This document shows positions 39,862-48,091 of a DNA stretch of 64,000 nucleotides, one piece after another. The DNA lies in contig CAWHFY010000021.1 of assembly GCA_963828755.1 (NCBI GenBank), positions 1-64,000 of the forward strand, written 5' to 3'. Positions within the stretch are counted from its first letter, which is position 1, and each line of letters opens with the position of its first letter. A model generated the notes under the pieces. It worked only from the letters and a program-made list of their open reading frames with translations, was not told the origin of the DNA and searched no databases. Source of the DNA: WHSW01 sp963828755 (GTDB taxonomy: Bacteria > Actinomycetota > Thermoleophilia > Solirubrobacterales > 70-9). The position numbers were made by a program, and so were the translations under genes.

Positions 39862-41421
39862 TTAAAGCACCGCGCCGGCGAACATGAAGGCGATGCAGAT
39901 GATCAGGACGATCCCGCAGTATGGGAGCACGAAGCGCAGGTAGCGGTCGTAGCCGATCCGCGACAACGCCAGGCCGCCCATGACCACCGCCGAGGTCGGC
40001 GTGATCAGATTGATCAAGCCCGAGGCGGACTGGTACGCGGTCACCGAGAGCGAGCGGGGGACGTCGGCGAAATCGGCCAGCGGGGCGAGGATCGGCATGA
40101 CGAGCGCCGCGTGACCGGATGAGGACGGGACCAGGAAGGCGATCGGCATGTTCACCAGCAGGGCGACCGAGGCGAAGATCCCGCCGGTCGTGCTGGTCAC
40201 CGCGTTCTCGCACCAGTGCAGGATCGTGTCGGTGATGTAGGAGTTCTTCATCACGATCGTCACCGCGCGGGCGAGGACGATGATCAGCGCCGGTCCCAGG
40301 AACTCGCCGGCGCCGGCGACGATCGCGTTCACGGTCCCCTTCTCGCCGAGCTTGGCGACCAGGCCGATGACCACCGACATGACGATGAACAGCACGGTCG
40401 CCTGGGCGAAGTAGAAGGCGGTGAAGGTCGGCAGCGGGAACTCGGCGCTGAAGATGGTGTCCCAGATGTCGTTCCAGGGGATGAAGCCGTAGATCATCAC
40501 CGCGAACGCCCCGAAGAAGAGGGCCAGGATTCCCTTCTGGCGCCCCGTCAGCGGCTCGACGTCGCCGATCGCCTCGTCGGCCATCCGCATCCCGGCGCTG
40601 GTCACGCCTTCCGGACCGAGCACCGAGTTCGCCGGATCCCGGCGGACGCGGTAGGCGTAGCGCAGCACGAACGCGATCGCCACCGGGACGAGGATCGCGA
40701 GCATGATCAGGCGCAGCCCGATCCCGTCGCCGACGTCGATCCCGGCGGCGTCGGAGGCGACCCCGGTCGCGAACGGGTTCACGGTCGAGGCGAGCACTCC
40801 GGTGCCGGCGCCGAGGAAGATGATCGCGGCGCCGGTGACCCGGTCGAAGCCGAGCGCCAACGCCAGGGGCACGAGCAGGGCGAAGAACCCAAGCGTCTCC
40901 TCCCACATCCCCTCGGTCGTGCCGCCGAGCGCGAAGACGCTCATCAAGACCACGATCAAGATCGTCGGGCTGTGGCGGAAGCGCAGCGCGAGCCGGCCGA
41001 TCCCGGCCTGGATCGCGCCGCTCTTCATCGTCACGCTGATGAACGCACCGATCGCGAGCACGAAGAGGAAGATCTGCGCGGCACCGTAGAGGAACCCGAT
41101 GTTGTCGACGTCGACGTTCCCCTTGCCGTTCTCGATCCCGTAGAGGCCGTTGGTCGGCGCAGCCCAGAGCTTGTTGAACTGGTGGACGAACGACTTGTTC
41201 GCGCACTGCTCGCCCTCGGTGGCGTCGCTGCACGACGGCAGCTCCTGGTAGCTGCCGGGGATCGGGCCGCCCGTCTTCGGGTCGGTCTTGTAGGTCCCCG
41301 AGGGGATGATGAAGGAGAGCCCCCAGACCACGAGCAGGACGATCGCGAGGACCGTGAACGCGGTGGGGAATCTGCGGGTCTTTGCCTCTGGTTCCGGAGC
41401 CGGATCGGACATATGGGCCAC
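39862..41421 (-). CDS. YfcC-family transporter, probable arginine/ornithine exchanger
   Basis: This large membrane protein of about 12 helices belongs to the YfcC/C4-dicarboxylate-carrier-like family, in which arginine-pathway members occur. Family segments are PSGTYKTDPKTGGPIPGSYQ, GGTTEGMWEETLGFFALLVP, GAGTGVLASTVNPFATGVAS, LVPSSSGHAALVMPILAPLA and SASGLINLITPTSAVVMGGL. A periplasmic loop near residues 60-80 has two Cys. It heads the arc operon, 11 bp before arcA. The substrate is assigned by context. The start may be GTG 41421 or ATG 41412. Confidence 0.85.
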   Translation of the reverse strand: MAHMSDPAPEPEAKTRRFPTAFTVLAIVLLVVWGLSFIIPSGTYKTDPKTGGPIPGSYQELPSCSDATEGEQCANKSFVHQFNKLWAAPTNGLYGIENGKGNVDVDNIGFLYGAAQIFLFVLAIGAFISVTMKSGAIQAGIGRLALRFRHSPTILIVVLMSVFALGGTTEGMWEETLGFFALLVPLALALGFDRVTGAAIIFLGAGTGVLASTVNPFATGVASDAAGIDVGDGIGLRLIMLAILVPVAIAFVLRYAYRVRRDPANSVLGPEGVTSAGMRMADEAIGDVEPLTGRQKGILALFFGAFAVMIYGFIPWNDIWDTIFSAEFPLPTFTAFYFAQATVLFIVMSVVIGLVAKLGEKGTVNAIVAGAGEFLGPALIIVLARAVTIVMKNSYITDTILHWCENAVTSTTGGIFASVALLVNMPIAFLVPSSSGHAALVMPILAPLADFADVPRSLSVTAYQSASGLINLITPTSAVVMGGLALSRIGYDRYLRFVLPYCGIVLIICIAFMFAGAVL

Positions 41422-41500
41422 CGTATGTCGGGTCCGGTGACCGAGTCGTCGGGGCGGGATACCCGACCGTCTAGGGGTTGAGTACTGACCCGCCGCGGGC

Positions 41501-41839
41501 TCAGGGCGCGGTGACCGTGCTCGTCTCGGTGATCGTCGACGGCGGCGAGGTGGTCGTCTCCGTGGTCGTCTCGTCGGTCGTCGTCGTGGTCGAGGTCGTC
41601 GTCGTCAGGGTCGAGGTGGTGACCGTGGTCGTCGTCGGCGTCTCGGTCTTGGTCGTGGTCGAGGTGGCGGTGACGACGACCTTCTCGGTCGGCGGGTCGG
41701 CGAGGATCAGGGCGAGGGCGATGCCCAGCCCGGCGGCAAGGGCGGCAAGCGCGATCAGCGCCGCCTTCGCGCGGCGGTCGAGCCCCGGCGCCGGCTCGGC
41801 GTACTCGACCGGCTCCTGCTCGTCGTCGGCCGGCGGCAT
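41501..41839 (-). CDS. Membrane-anchored threonine-rich protein
   Basis: This 112-residue protein has a short acidic cytoplasmic part, one membrane helix (AALIALAALAAGLGIALALI) and an extracellular tail of about 60 residues that is mostly Thr with Ser, Val and Glu. The tail is repetitive at DNA level (ACGACGACC-like steps). Such stalks are typical glycosylation targets. The ATG at 41839 lies just downstream of the 2TM gene, so the two are probably cotranscribed. Confidence 0.65.
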   Translation of the reverse strand: MPPADDEQEPVEYAEPAPGLDRRAKAALIALAALAAGLGIALALILADPPTEKVVVTATSTTTKTETPTTTTVTTSTLTTTTSTTTTTDETTTETTTSPPSTITETSTVTAP

Positions 41840-41853
41840 CGCCTCGGGCGGGC

Positions 41854-42135
41854 TCAGCGGCGCAGGCGGTCGCTCTCGCGAGCGATGTCCGACTCCGAGA
41901 TCGGGCGGCTCTCGGGGCCGTAGATCGACCAGGCCTGGGCGAGCAGCCCGATGCCCCAGCCGGCGATCGGGAACACGGGCCAGAAGAAGTCGGCGCCGGT
42001 CAGCGCCCAGATCGCGATTAGCAGCGCGCTGATCAGCAACCACATCCCGATCTGGGTCCGAAGCGCGCGCTTGCGCTTCAGGCTCTCGACCGCGCGGTCG
42101 CGGATCTCCTCTTCGCTGGCGGCGGAGTACTCCAC
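41854..42135 (-). CDS. 2TM domain protein
   Basis: This 93-residue protein matches the two-helix 2TM domain pattern: a basic amphipathic start (EEEIRDRAVESLKRKRALRT), two helices (WLLISALLIAIWALTG, FFWPVFPIAGWGIGLLAQAW) and an acidic tail. Such modules accompany histidine kinases or stand alone; the function is unknown. Confidence 0.75.
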   Translation of the reverse strand: MEYSAASEEEIRDRAVESLKRKRALRTQIGMWLLISALLIAIWALTGADFFWPVFPIAGWGIGLLAQAWSIYGPESRPISESDIARESDRLRR

Positions 42136-42168
42136 GCAGCGAGTTCTACCAGCGGGTCCCGTCCCCGT

Positions 42169-43782
42169 CTATGGCAGCGAGCCGGTGCGGGCGATCCGCG
42201 CGTAGACGCGCGCGCTCGGGCGCTCGGTCCGCTTCAGGGTCGCCGGGTCGAACGAGTAGAGGCCGAACTTCGGCCCGTAGCCGTAGACCCATTCGAGGTT
42301 GTCGACCAGCGACCACTGGAAGTAGCCGCGCACGTCGGCCCCGTCGGTGTGGATCGCGGTCGCCACCTCGGCGAGGTGGTCGCGCAGGTACTGGCCGCGC
42401 TGATCGTCGTCGGAGTCCGCGATCCCGTTCTCGGTCACGTAGACGGGAAGGCCGTAGCTGTCGGCGGTCCCGATCACCTGCCGAAAGCCGTCCGGGTACA
42501 GCTCGGCGCCGAGCTCGCTGCAGGTGGTCGGGCAGGGCGCTGCGAACGGGTCGGCCGGGCTCGCGTAGGTGGTGGAGGGGATGAAGTCGAGCACCGGGAT
42601 TCGGGGCGTCAGCGGCGCGCCGGCCGCGGCGACTCGGCCGCGGAAGTAGTAGTTGAGCCCGACGAAGTCGGCCTTGGGGCCGTGCAGGTCCTGCTCGGCC
42701 GGCTCGATCGTGCCGTTGGCATCGGCGTCGAGCTCGCCGTCGACCACAGCGTTCAGGAACAGGCGGTTGAAGAGGTAGTCGGCGTGGGCGGCCGCCTCGC
42801 GGTCAGCCGCCGAGGCGTCGTTGGCGGGGGTGAAGGCGATCATGTTCATCACCGGGCCGACCTGCGAGTCGGCGCGGTCGCCGTCGGCGTCGCGGCGGTC
42901 GAACCGCTTCAGGGCGTTGTAGGCGACCGTGTTCGCCGACTCGAGGTTGGTCAGCGCCGCGATCGCTCCGGTGAACGTGAAGGCCCCCGGCGGCCAGTAG
43001 GCGCCGAACAGGCCCGGGATGTTCACGTAGCCGAAGGTGGTCTGGACGAGCGGCTCGTTGAGCGTGTTCCAGTAGTCGGCCCTGCCGCCCAGCTTCCAGC
43101 CCAGGTACGCGGCGTACTTGCGAAACTCGGCGACCGTGTCGTGGTCGAGCCAGCCGCCGCGCTCGAGCGGCGGCAGGTCGGCGTTCGGGTCGATGCCCGC
43201 GAGCGCGTCGCGGGTCGCGACCGGGTCGTGGAGCCAGCTCGGCAGGGTCCAGTGGTGCAGGGTCACGAACGGGGTCAGCCCGCGCTTCGCGGCGACCTTC
43301 AGCAGCGTGCGGTAGTGGCGCACGGCGCCCTGGTTGGCGCGGCGATCGAGCCGCTCGAGCTCGTCGGGGGAGATGTGCGCTCCCACGTCGATGTCCTCGG
43401 TGGAGCGCGGGAAGATCCGCGGCCACTCGATCGAGAACCGGAAGGCGTTGTTGTGGAGGCGGTCGGACGCGAGCTTCAGGTCGGAGCGAAAGCGCCGCCA
43501 GAAGTCCGGGCCCTGCTCGGGCTGGTCACCGCTCACGGTCCCGTCGGCGATGTTCGCGGGGTCGTGGGTCCAGACGTACCAGTCGGAGTTCGGATCGACG
43601 TCGCGGCCGTTGCCGCCCTCGGACTGAAAGCCGGCGTTGGCGGTGCCCCAGAGGAAGTCGCGGTCGAAGTCGCGCGCGCCCTCGGCTCCCGGCGCGGCGA
43701 ACGCGGCCGCCGCGAGCGCGACCGAGCACGCTCCTGCGAGGATCGGTCGCAGCCGTCGTCCGGTCGTCGGGGGCGCGCTCAC
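42169..43782 (-). CDS. Exported family 1 glycoside hydrolase
   Basis: This 537-residue GH1 beta-glycosidase has a signal peptide (ILAGACSVALAAAAFAAPGA) and the usual start DFLWGTANAGFQSEG. The acid/base Glu is in YWNTLNEPLVQ and the nucleophile Glu in VYVTENGIADSDDD. FRFSIEWPRIFP, TLHHWTLPSWL and YFQWSLVDNLEW are conserved. GH1 enzymes are mostly cytoplasmic, so export is unusual. Two Asp-rich insertions, RRDADGDRADSQVG and DADANGTIEPAEQD, resemble EF-hand loops. Confidence 0.92.
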   Translation of the reverse strand: MSAPPTTGRRLRPILAGACSVALAAAAFAAPGAEGARDFDRDFLWGTANAGFQSEGGNGRDVDPNSDWYVWTHDPANIADGTVSGDQPEQGPDFWRRFRSDLKLASDRLHNNAFRFSIEWPRIFPRSTEDIDVGAHISPDELERLDRRANQGAVRHYRTLLKVAAKRGLTPFVTLHHWTLPSWLHDPVATRDALAGIDPNADLPPLERGGWLDHDTVAEFRKYAAYLGWKLGGRADYWNTLNEPLVQTTFGYVNIPGLFGAYWPPGAFTFTGAIAALTNLESANTVAYNALKRFDRRDADGDRADSQVGPVMNMIAFTPANDASAADREAAAHADYLFNRLFLNAVVDGELDADANGTIEPAEQDLHGPKADFVGLNYYFRGRVAAAGAPLTPRIPVLDFIPSTTYASPADPFAAPCPTTCSELGAELYPDGFRQVIGTADSYGLPVYVTENGIADSDDDQRGQYLRDHLAEVATAIHTDGADVRGYFQWSLVDNLEWVYGYGPKFGLYSFDPATLKRTERPSARVYARIARTGSLP

Positions 43783-43811
43783 GCCGCGAGCCTAGCGGCG
43801 CCGGAACCGCC

Positions 43812-44653
43812 TCAGCCTTCCAGGTGGACCCGGTGCTGGACCTCGGCCCTGGCCCAGAGGCGGTCGAGGCGCTCGGGCCCGAGCGCGTCAGGGTCGATGC
43901 CGAAGCGCGCGCGCAGGGCGTCGCCGAGGGCGTCCGCGTCCGCGAGGATCTCGACATCGTCGTCGGCGCCGGGCCCCTGCTCGCGCAGCGTCCGCGCCCG
44001 GAGGCTGACGATCCGGTCGTCGTAGGGCTGCTGGACGGTGAGCGTGCGAACGAACCCCGACTCGGGCGAGGTCGACATCCGCACGTGGTGAGGGGCGAAC
44101 GCGTCGAGGCCGACGGCCTGGTCGCCGAAGCGAAAGCCCGGCGTCGTGCTGAAGTCGTGCTGTTCGAACCACCAGCCGTCGCCGTCGCGCTCGAGCGCGA
44201 TCTCGAACGCACCCGAGGCCTGCGGGCCCTCGCGCAAAAACAGCGGCTCGACCGGTCCCTCGCCGAAGCCGCCCTCGGCGATCATCTCCTCGCCGTCGGC
44301 GGTCCTGACGACGAGCGCCAGGTGGTCGGTGAGAGCGCCCCGCTCGTGCAGGTGCCGGGGACCGACGACCGCCTCTCGGCGCTCGACGTCGAACCCGAGC
44401 GAGCTGAGCAGCTCGAACAGGATCGTGTTCGCCTCGAAGCAATAGCCGCCGCGCCCGCCGGCGACGATCCGCTCGACCAGCGCCGACGGGTCGATCGGGG
44501 CCGACTCGCCGAGCTGTACGGCGATGTTCTCGAACGGCACCGACGACACGAAGGCGCGGTGGACGGTGCGCAGGCCCTCGAGGTCGGCCGCCGGGGCAGC
44601 GCATCGAGGCCGATGTGGTCGAGGAGGCGGTCGCGATCCGCGGGCTCGAGCAT
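43812..44653 (-). CDS. Arylamine N-acetyltransferase, one frame break
   Basis: The N-terminus MLEPADRDRLLDHIGLDA is followed by a lost base near 44597. The continuing frame has FVSSVPFENIAVQLG, the catalytic Cys in GGRGGYCFEANTILFELL and His in LTDHLALVV. The third member of the triad is normally Asp in a VDVGFG-type segment; here the segment reads MIAEGGFGEG, so Glu or nothing occupies that place. The C-terminal lid domain is present. Confidence 0.87.
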
Positions 44654-44945
44654 CCTCCCGAGCCTACGGAACGCCTGGCCGGGCGAGCTCGTCGATGACC
44701 GCGCGCTGGTTCACTCCGACTGCGGCTTTTCTGCGTTACTAGTAAAGGCGCAAGGACCCGGTGGTGTCATGACCAAGCTTCGTCGAAGAAAACCAGCCCA
44801 GGGCAACGTTGACGGCCTGGTCGTTTCGGGCTGACCGAACTGGCCCTCGGAGCGCTGACCGGTTGGCCGATGGCGGTCGCTGTCAGCCGGCCCGAGGACC
44901 TTTGAGAAGCTAGCCGCGACGGCTTCTTGAGCGAGGAAGGACGAG
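44654..44945. other. Intergenic region without a supported gene
   Basis: The 292 bp between the divergent acetyltransferase and multicopper oxidase genes contain a possible short frame (ATG 44769, 21 codons) and AGGAAGGACGAG before the oxidase start. I see no CsoR-type palindrome, tRNA or strong hairpin here. Confidence 0.5.
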
Positions 44946-46665
44946 ATGGGCGACGACGCAAGCGAGGAGTACTTCAGCACCGAGATCGAGGGCTTGGAGG
45001 AGGCGACGAAGCCGGACGTGATCCGGCTGCGGGATGGTGAGACACACGAGATCACGATCAAGCCGGTCCGCAAGCGCCTCAACGAGGCCGAGGTGCGGAT
45101 GCTCGGCTACAACGGCTCGATCCCCGGCCCGACCCTGCACGTGGATCAGGACAGCGAGATGACGATCGAGGCGACCAACCTCGGCGACGTGGACGCAACG
45201 CTTCACTGGCACGGCCTGCGGCTCGAAAACCGCTTCGACGGCGTGCCCGAGGAGACCCAGGCCCCGATCCCGCACGGCGAGAGCGTTCACCTACCGCCTG
45301 ACGTTCCCCGACCCCGGCTTCTATTGGTATCACCCGCACATCCGCGAGGACTTCGCTCAGGAGATGGGGCTTTACGCGGGCATCATCGTCGAGCCCACCG
45401 ACCCCGACTACTGGCCGCCGGTCGACCGCCAGCTCGCGATCACCCTCGACGACGTTCTGATCGAGGACGGCCAGATGGCTCCGTTTCACCGTTCCGGCCC
45501 GACCTTCACCGCGATGGGTCGCTTCGGCAACGTCATGCTGATCAACGGCCAAACCGAGTACCGCGCCGAGGCCGCGGTCGGCGAGGTCGTCCGCCTGCAT
45601 CTCGTCAACACGGCGAACACCCGCATCTTCAACTTCGCCCTGAGCGGTGCCCGGATGAAGCTCGTCGGAGGTGACAGCGGTCGCGTCGAGCGCGAGGAGT
45701 TCATCGACGAGATCCTGCTTTCGCCTTCCGAGCGCGCGATCGTCGACGTTCTCTTTGACCAACCCGGCGAAGCCCATCTGCAGAACAGAACCCCCGGTCA
45801 CACCTACGACCTGGGGCACTTCACGGTGGCGGGCGAGGCGGCAGGGGAGGCGGCGGTCGCCTTCGGCGAGCTGCGCCGCGATCCCGAGCTCTCGGCCGAG
45901 CGCGACCGCATCCATACCGACCTCGAGCGCGAGCCGGACAAGGTCCTGGCCTTCGTCTCGCAGATGCCGATCCTCTACGGCGAAGAGGCCGAGGACGCGT
46001 CCTCCTACGTCTGCCCGATGCACCCCGAAGTCCGGGACACGGAGCCGTCCAGCTGCCCGGAGTGCGGCATGAAACTGATTCCCGACCAGTCGGCGCCGAC
46101 CTCATACGTCTGCCCGATGCACCCTGAGGTCACGGCATCCGAACAGGCCGCCTGCCCGAAGTGCGGGATGAAGTTGATTCCGGCTGACGCGATCTCCGAC
46201 AAGGCCGATGCCGAGGCGCACGGGCAAGCGCATGGCCATGCCCACGACACGGCGGACGGCTTGGAGTGGGAAGACCTGATGCCGGAGATCAACCGCCAGA
46301 CCCACACCGGAAACATGATCTGGCAGCTGATCGATCGCGAGACCGATGCTGAGAACGCCGATATCACCTGGGCCTTCCGGGTCGGCGACCGGGTCAAGAT
46401 TCGCCTCGCGAACGAGATGGATCAGGAGCATCCGATGCATCATCCGTTCCACATCCACGGGGCGGGTCGCTTCCTGGTCTTGTCGAGAGACGGCGAGCCG
46501 GAGGCCAACTTCGTCTGGAAGGACACGGTGCTGCTTCGCGCGGGCGAAACGATCGACATCCTTCTCGACGTGACCAATCCCGGCCTGTGGATGGCTCACT
46601 GCCACATCGCCGAGCACACCGAGAGCGGGATGATGTTCAGCTTCGAGGTCGCGCCGGCAGACTGA
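44946..46665 (+). CDS. Multicopper oxidase with two inserted heavy-metal-binding domains, one frame break
   Basis: The cupredoxin framework has all four copper motifs: ATLHWHGLR, FYWYHPHIREDF, HPMHHPFHIHGAG and WMAHCHIAEHTESGMM. Between cupredoxin domains 2 and 3, at residues about 353-377 and 386-410, lie two copies of a heavy-metal-binding module (YVCPMHPEV...CPECGMKLIP and YVCPMHPEV...CPKCGMKLIP). A His-rich stretch (EAHGQAHGHAHD) follows. These modules are known from copper ATPases and efflux adaptors. The frame breaks near 45290, where one base appears inserted. No signal peptide is visible, so the site of action is unclear. It opens a metal-response island. Confidence 0.9.
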
Positions 46666-46716
46666 CGGCCCCGCGCCGCTCGGCGCAGGGCCCGTCAGCT
46701 TGAGATGGCGTCGCTT

Positions 46717-47160
46717 CTAGTGCGAATGCGAGTAGTCCTCGTAGCGCCAGAGCATCACGCCGAGCATCGCGGGGATCATCACGATGTGCTGTAGCTCGAG
46801 CGCCGAGGCCGACTCCAGCGTGCCGGCCAGGGCCAGCGCCGCCGCGATCATCGTCGGCACCACCATCGAGCCGGCCATCTCAACGTTCTGGGTTGCCGTG
46901 TGGCCGCGGTAGGCCATCCAGGCGACCATCGGGAGGGTCATGCTGAGACCCATGAGCGTCACCTGGAAGGCGCCTGACTGGTCGGTCAGGCTGCTGTCGG
47001 ACGCGGCGAAGGCAAGCTCCGCGAGTCCCCCGAGGACGGCCATGCCCACGACCATCGCCAGGACCATCTCGCCGAAATGGCGCGCGAACACGCGCTTGCT
47101 GCCACTCGCGATCTCGGGCGAGGCGTCGGTGTCGCTCTTGAATGTTGCTGACTGGTTCAT
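46717..47160 (-). CDS. Four-helix membrane protein in the metal island
   Basis: This 147-residue protein has about four helices (MVLAMVVGMAVLGGLAELAF, VTLMGLSMTLPMVAWMAYRG, MVVPTMIAAALALAG, IVMIPAMLGVMLWRYE). It has several Met and His residues in or near helices and a C-terminal YEDYSHSH. The Met/His pattern suits metal contact, which is inference. It is divergent from the cyclase gene across a CsoR-type palindrome. Confidence 0.72.
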   Translation of the reverse strand: MNQSATFKSDTDASPEIASGSKRVFARHFGEMVLAMVVGMAVLGGLAELAFAASDSSLTDQSGAFQVTLMGLSMTLPMVAWMAYRGHTATQNVEMAGSMVVPTMIAAALALAGTLESASALELQHIVMIPAMLGVMLWRYEDYSHSH

Positions 47161-47195
47161 CTCTTCCTCCAGTACGGTCGGGTTGCGTGAGCAAC

Positions 47196-47212
47196 ATACC
47201 CCCTAGGGGTAT
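47196..47212. promoter_or_regulatory. CsoR-type operator, copy 1
   Basis: ATACCCCCTAGGGGTAT is an almost perfect palindrome of the G/C-tract type bound by CsoR/DUF156 repressors. It overlaps likely -10 elements of both divergent genes (TATGTT on minus, TATCTT on plus), 36 bp from one start and 43 bp from the other. Confidence 0.8.
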
Positions 47213-47254
47213 CTTGGTGTGTGAGGACGCGCACCCAGGCGGATACGCTCGCGC

Positions 47255-47947
47255 GTGCTCGTCCGCGACAGGAGAGAACGAGAAGGCGCCGACCGATTGA
47301 CCGAGGATCTCAACGCGTTCGTGTTCGCCGATCTCGCCGGCTACACCGCGGTCACGGAAGCACACGGAGACGAGCAGGCCGCGGACCTCGCCGCAGACTT
47401 CTTCTCCCGGGCGCGTGAGCTACTCGCGGTGTGCGATGGCGAGGAAGTCAAGTTGATCGGCGACGAGCTGATGGCGCGCATCCGCGATCCAGCGGCGGCA
47501 ATCCAGTTCGCGCACGACCTCCGTCAGCAAGGCAGGTCGAGCCACCAGCGACTGGACGTGCGAATCGGTCTTCACTATGGGCCCGCGGTGCGAAGGGGCG
47601 ACGACTGGTTCGGAGCGACCGTGAACGTCGCAGCACGCGTCGCCGGGCTCGCGGGGCCAGGCGAGGTGCTCACGACGGTTGAAGCTGCCCAGGCGGCCGG
47701 GGACATCGATGGTGTGATGTACCGCAGCCGCGGCGAACAGAAGCTCAAGAACGTCCGCCGGCCGATGACCCTGCTGGCGGTCGTCGGCGACAGTGAGGTC
47801 GCCGAGGTCGTGCGCGACCCCGTGTGCCACATGCTGCTCGATCCGGCTCAGACGATCGAGCGTCTCGTGCGCAATTCGGTCGAGTATTCGTTTTGCTCCG
47901 CCGAGTGCCGCGGGGCATTCGAGCGTGAGCCCGAGCTCTACGCCTAA
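47255..47947 (+). CDS. Class III nucleotide cyclase fused to a YHS domain
   Basis: Residues about 18-175 are a class III cyclase homology domain. Both metal Asp are present (FVFADLAGYTAVTEAHGDEQ and VKLIGDELMARI), as are the transition-state Asn and Arg (WFGATVNVAARVAG), so it looks catalytically competent. The Lys of VKLIGDE suits ATP, so cAMP is the likely product (inference). Residues about 186-230 are a YHS domain (DPVCHMLLDP, YSFCSAECRGAFEREPELY), a Cys-containing module common in metal-transport proteins. There is no membrane segment. The gene is controlled by the palindrome just upstream. Confidence 0.9.
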   Translation: MLVRDRREREGADRLTEDLNAFVFADLAGYTAVTEAHGDEQAADLAADFFSRARELLAVCDGEEVKLIGDELMARIRDPAAAIQFAHDLRQQGRSSHQRLDVRIGLHYGPAVRRGDDWFGATVNVAARVAGLAGPGEVLTTVEAAQAAGDIDGVMYRSRGEQKLKNVRRPMTLLAVVGDSEVAEVVRDPVCHMLLDPAQTIERLVRNSVEYSFCSAECRGAFEREPELYA

Positions 47948-48025
47948 GTGACGGGCGGCGAGCTGCTCGCGGCCTGAGCCCGAACCGAGCGTGCGACGGG
48001 CGAGGTTCCGGTGGCTCCCTCTGAT

Positions 48026-48042
48026 ATACCCCTAGGGGGTAT
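48026..48042. promoter_or_regulatory. CsoR-type operator, copy 2
   Basis: ATACCCCTAGGGGGTAT is the exact reverse complement of the copy at 47196-47212. It is 50 bp upstream of the DUF4396 gene and overlaps a TATGAT -10-like hexamer, as expected for repression. Confidence 0.8.
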
Positions 48043-48091
48043 GATAATCTGGCCCCGATCAACGCCCCCACCTCGTTCTGGAGCCCACGAC

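Noticed and set aside
41521..41690. Repetitive GTCGTCGTGG-like tract as a possible CRISPR or satellite
   Set aside because: It is codon-level repetition encoding the threonine-rich tail, without spacers or regular unit length.
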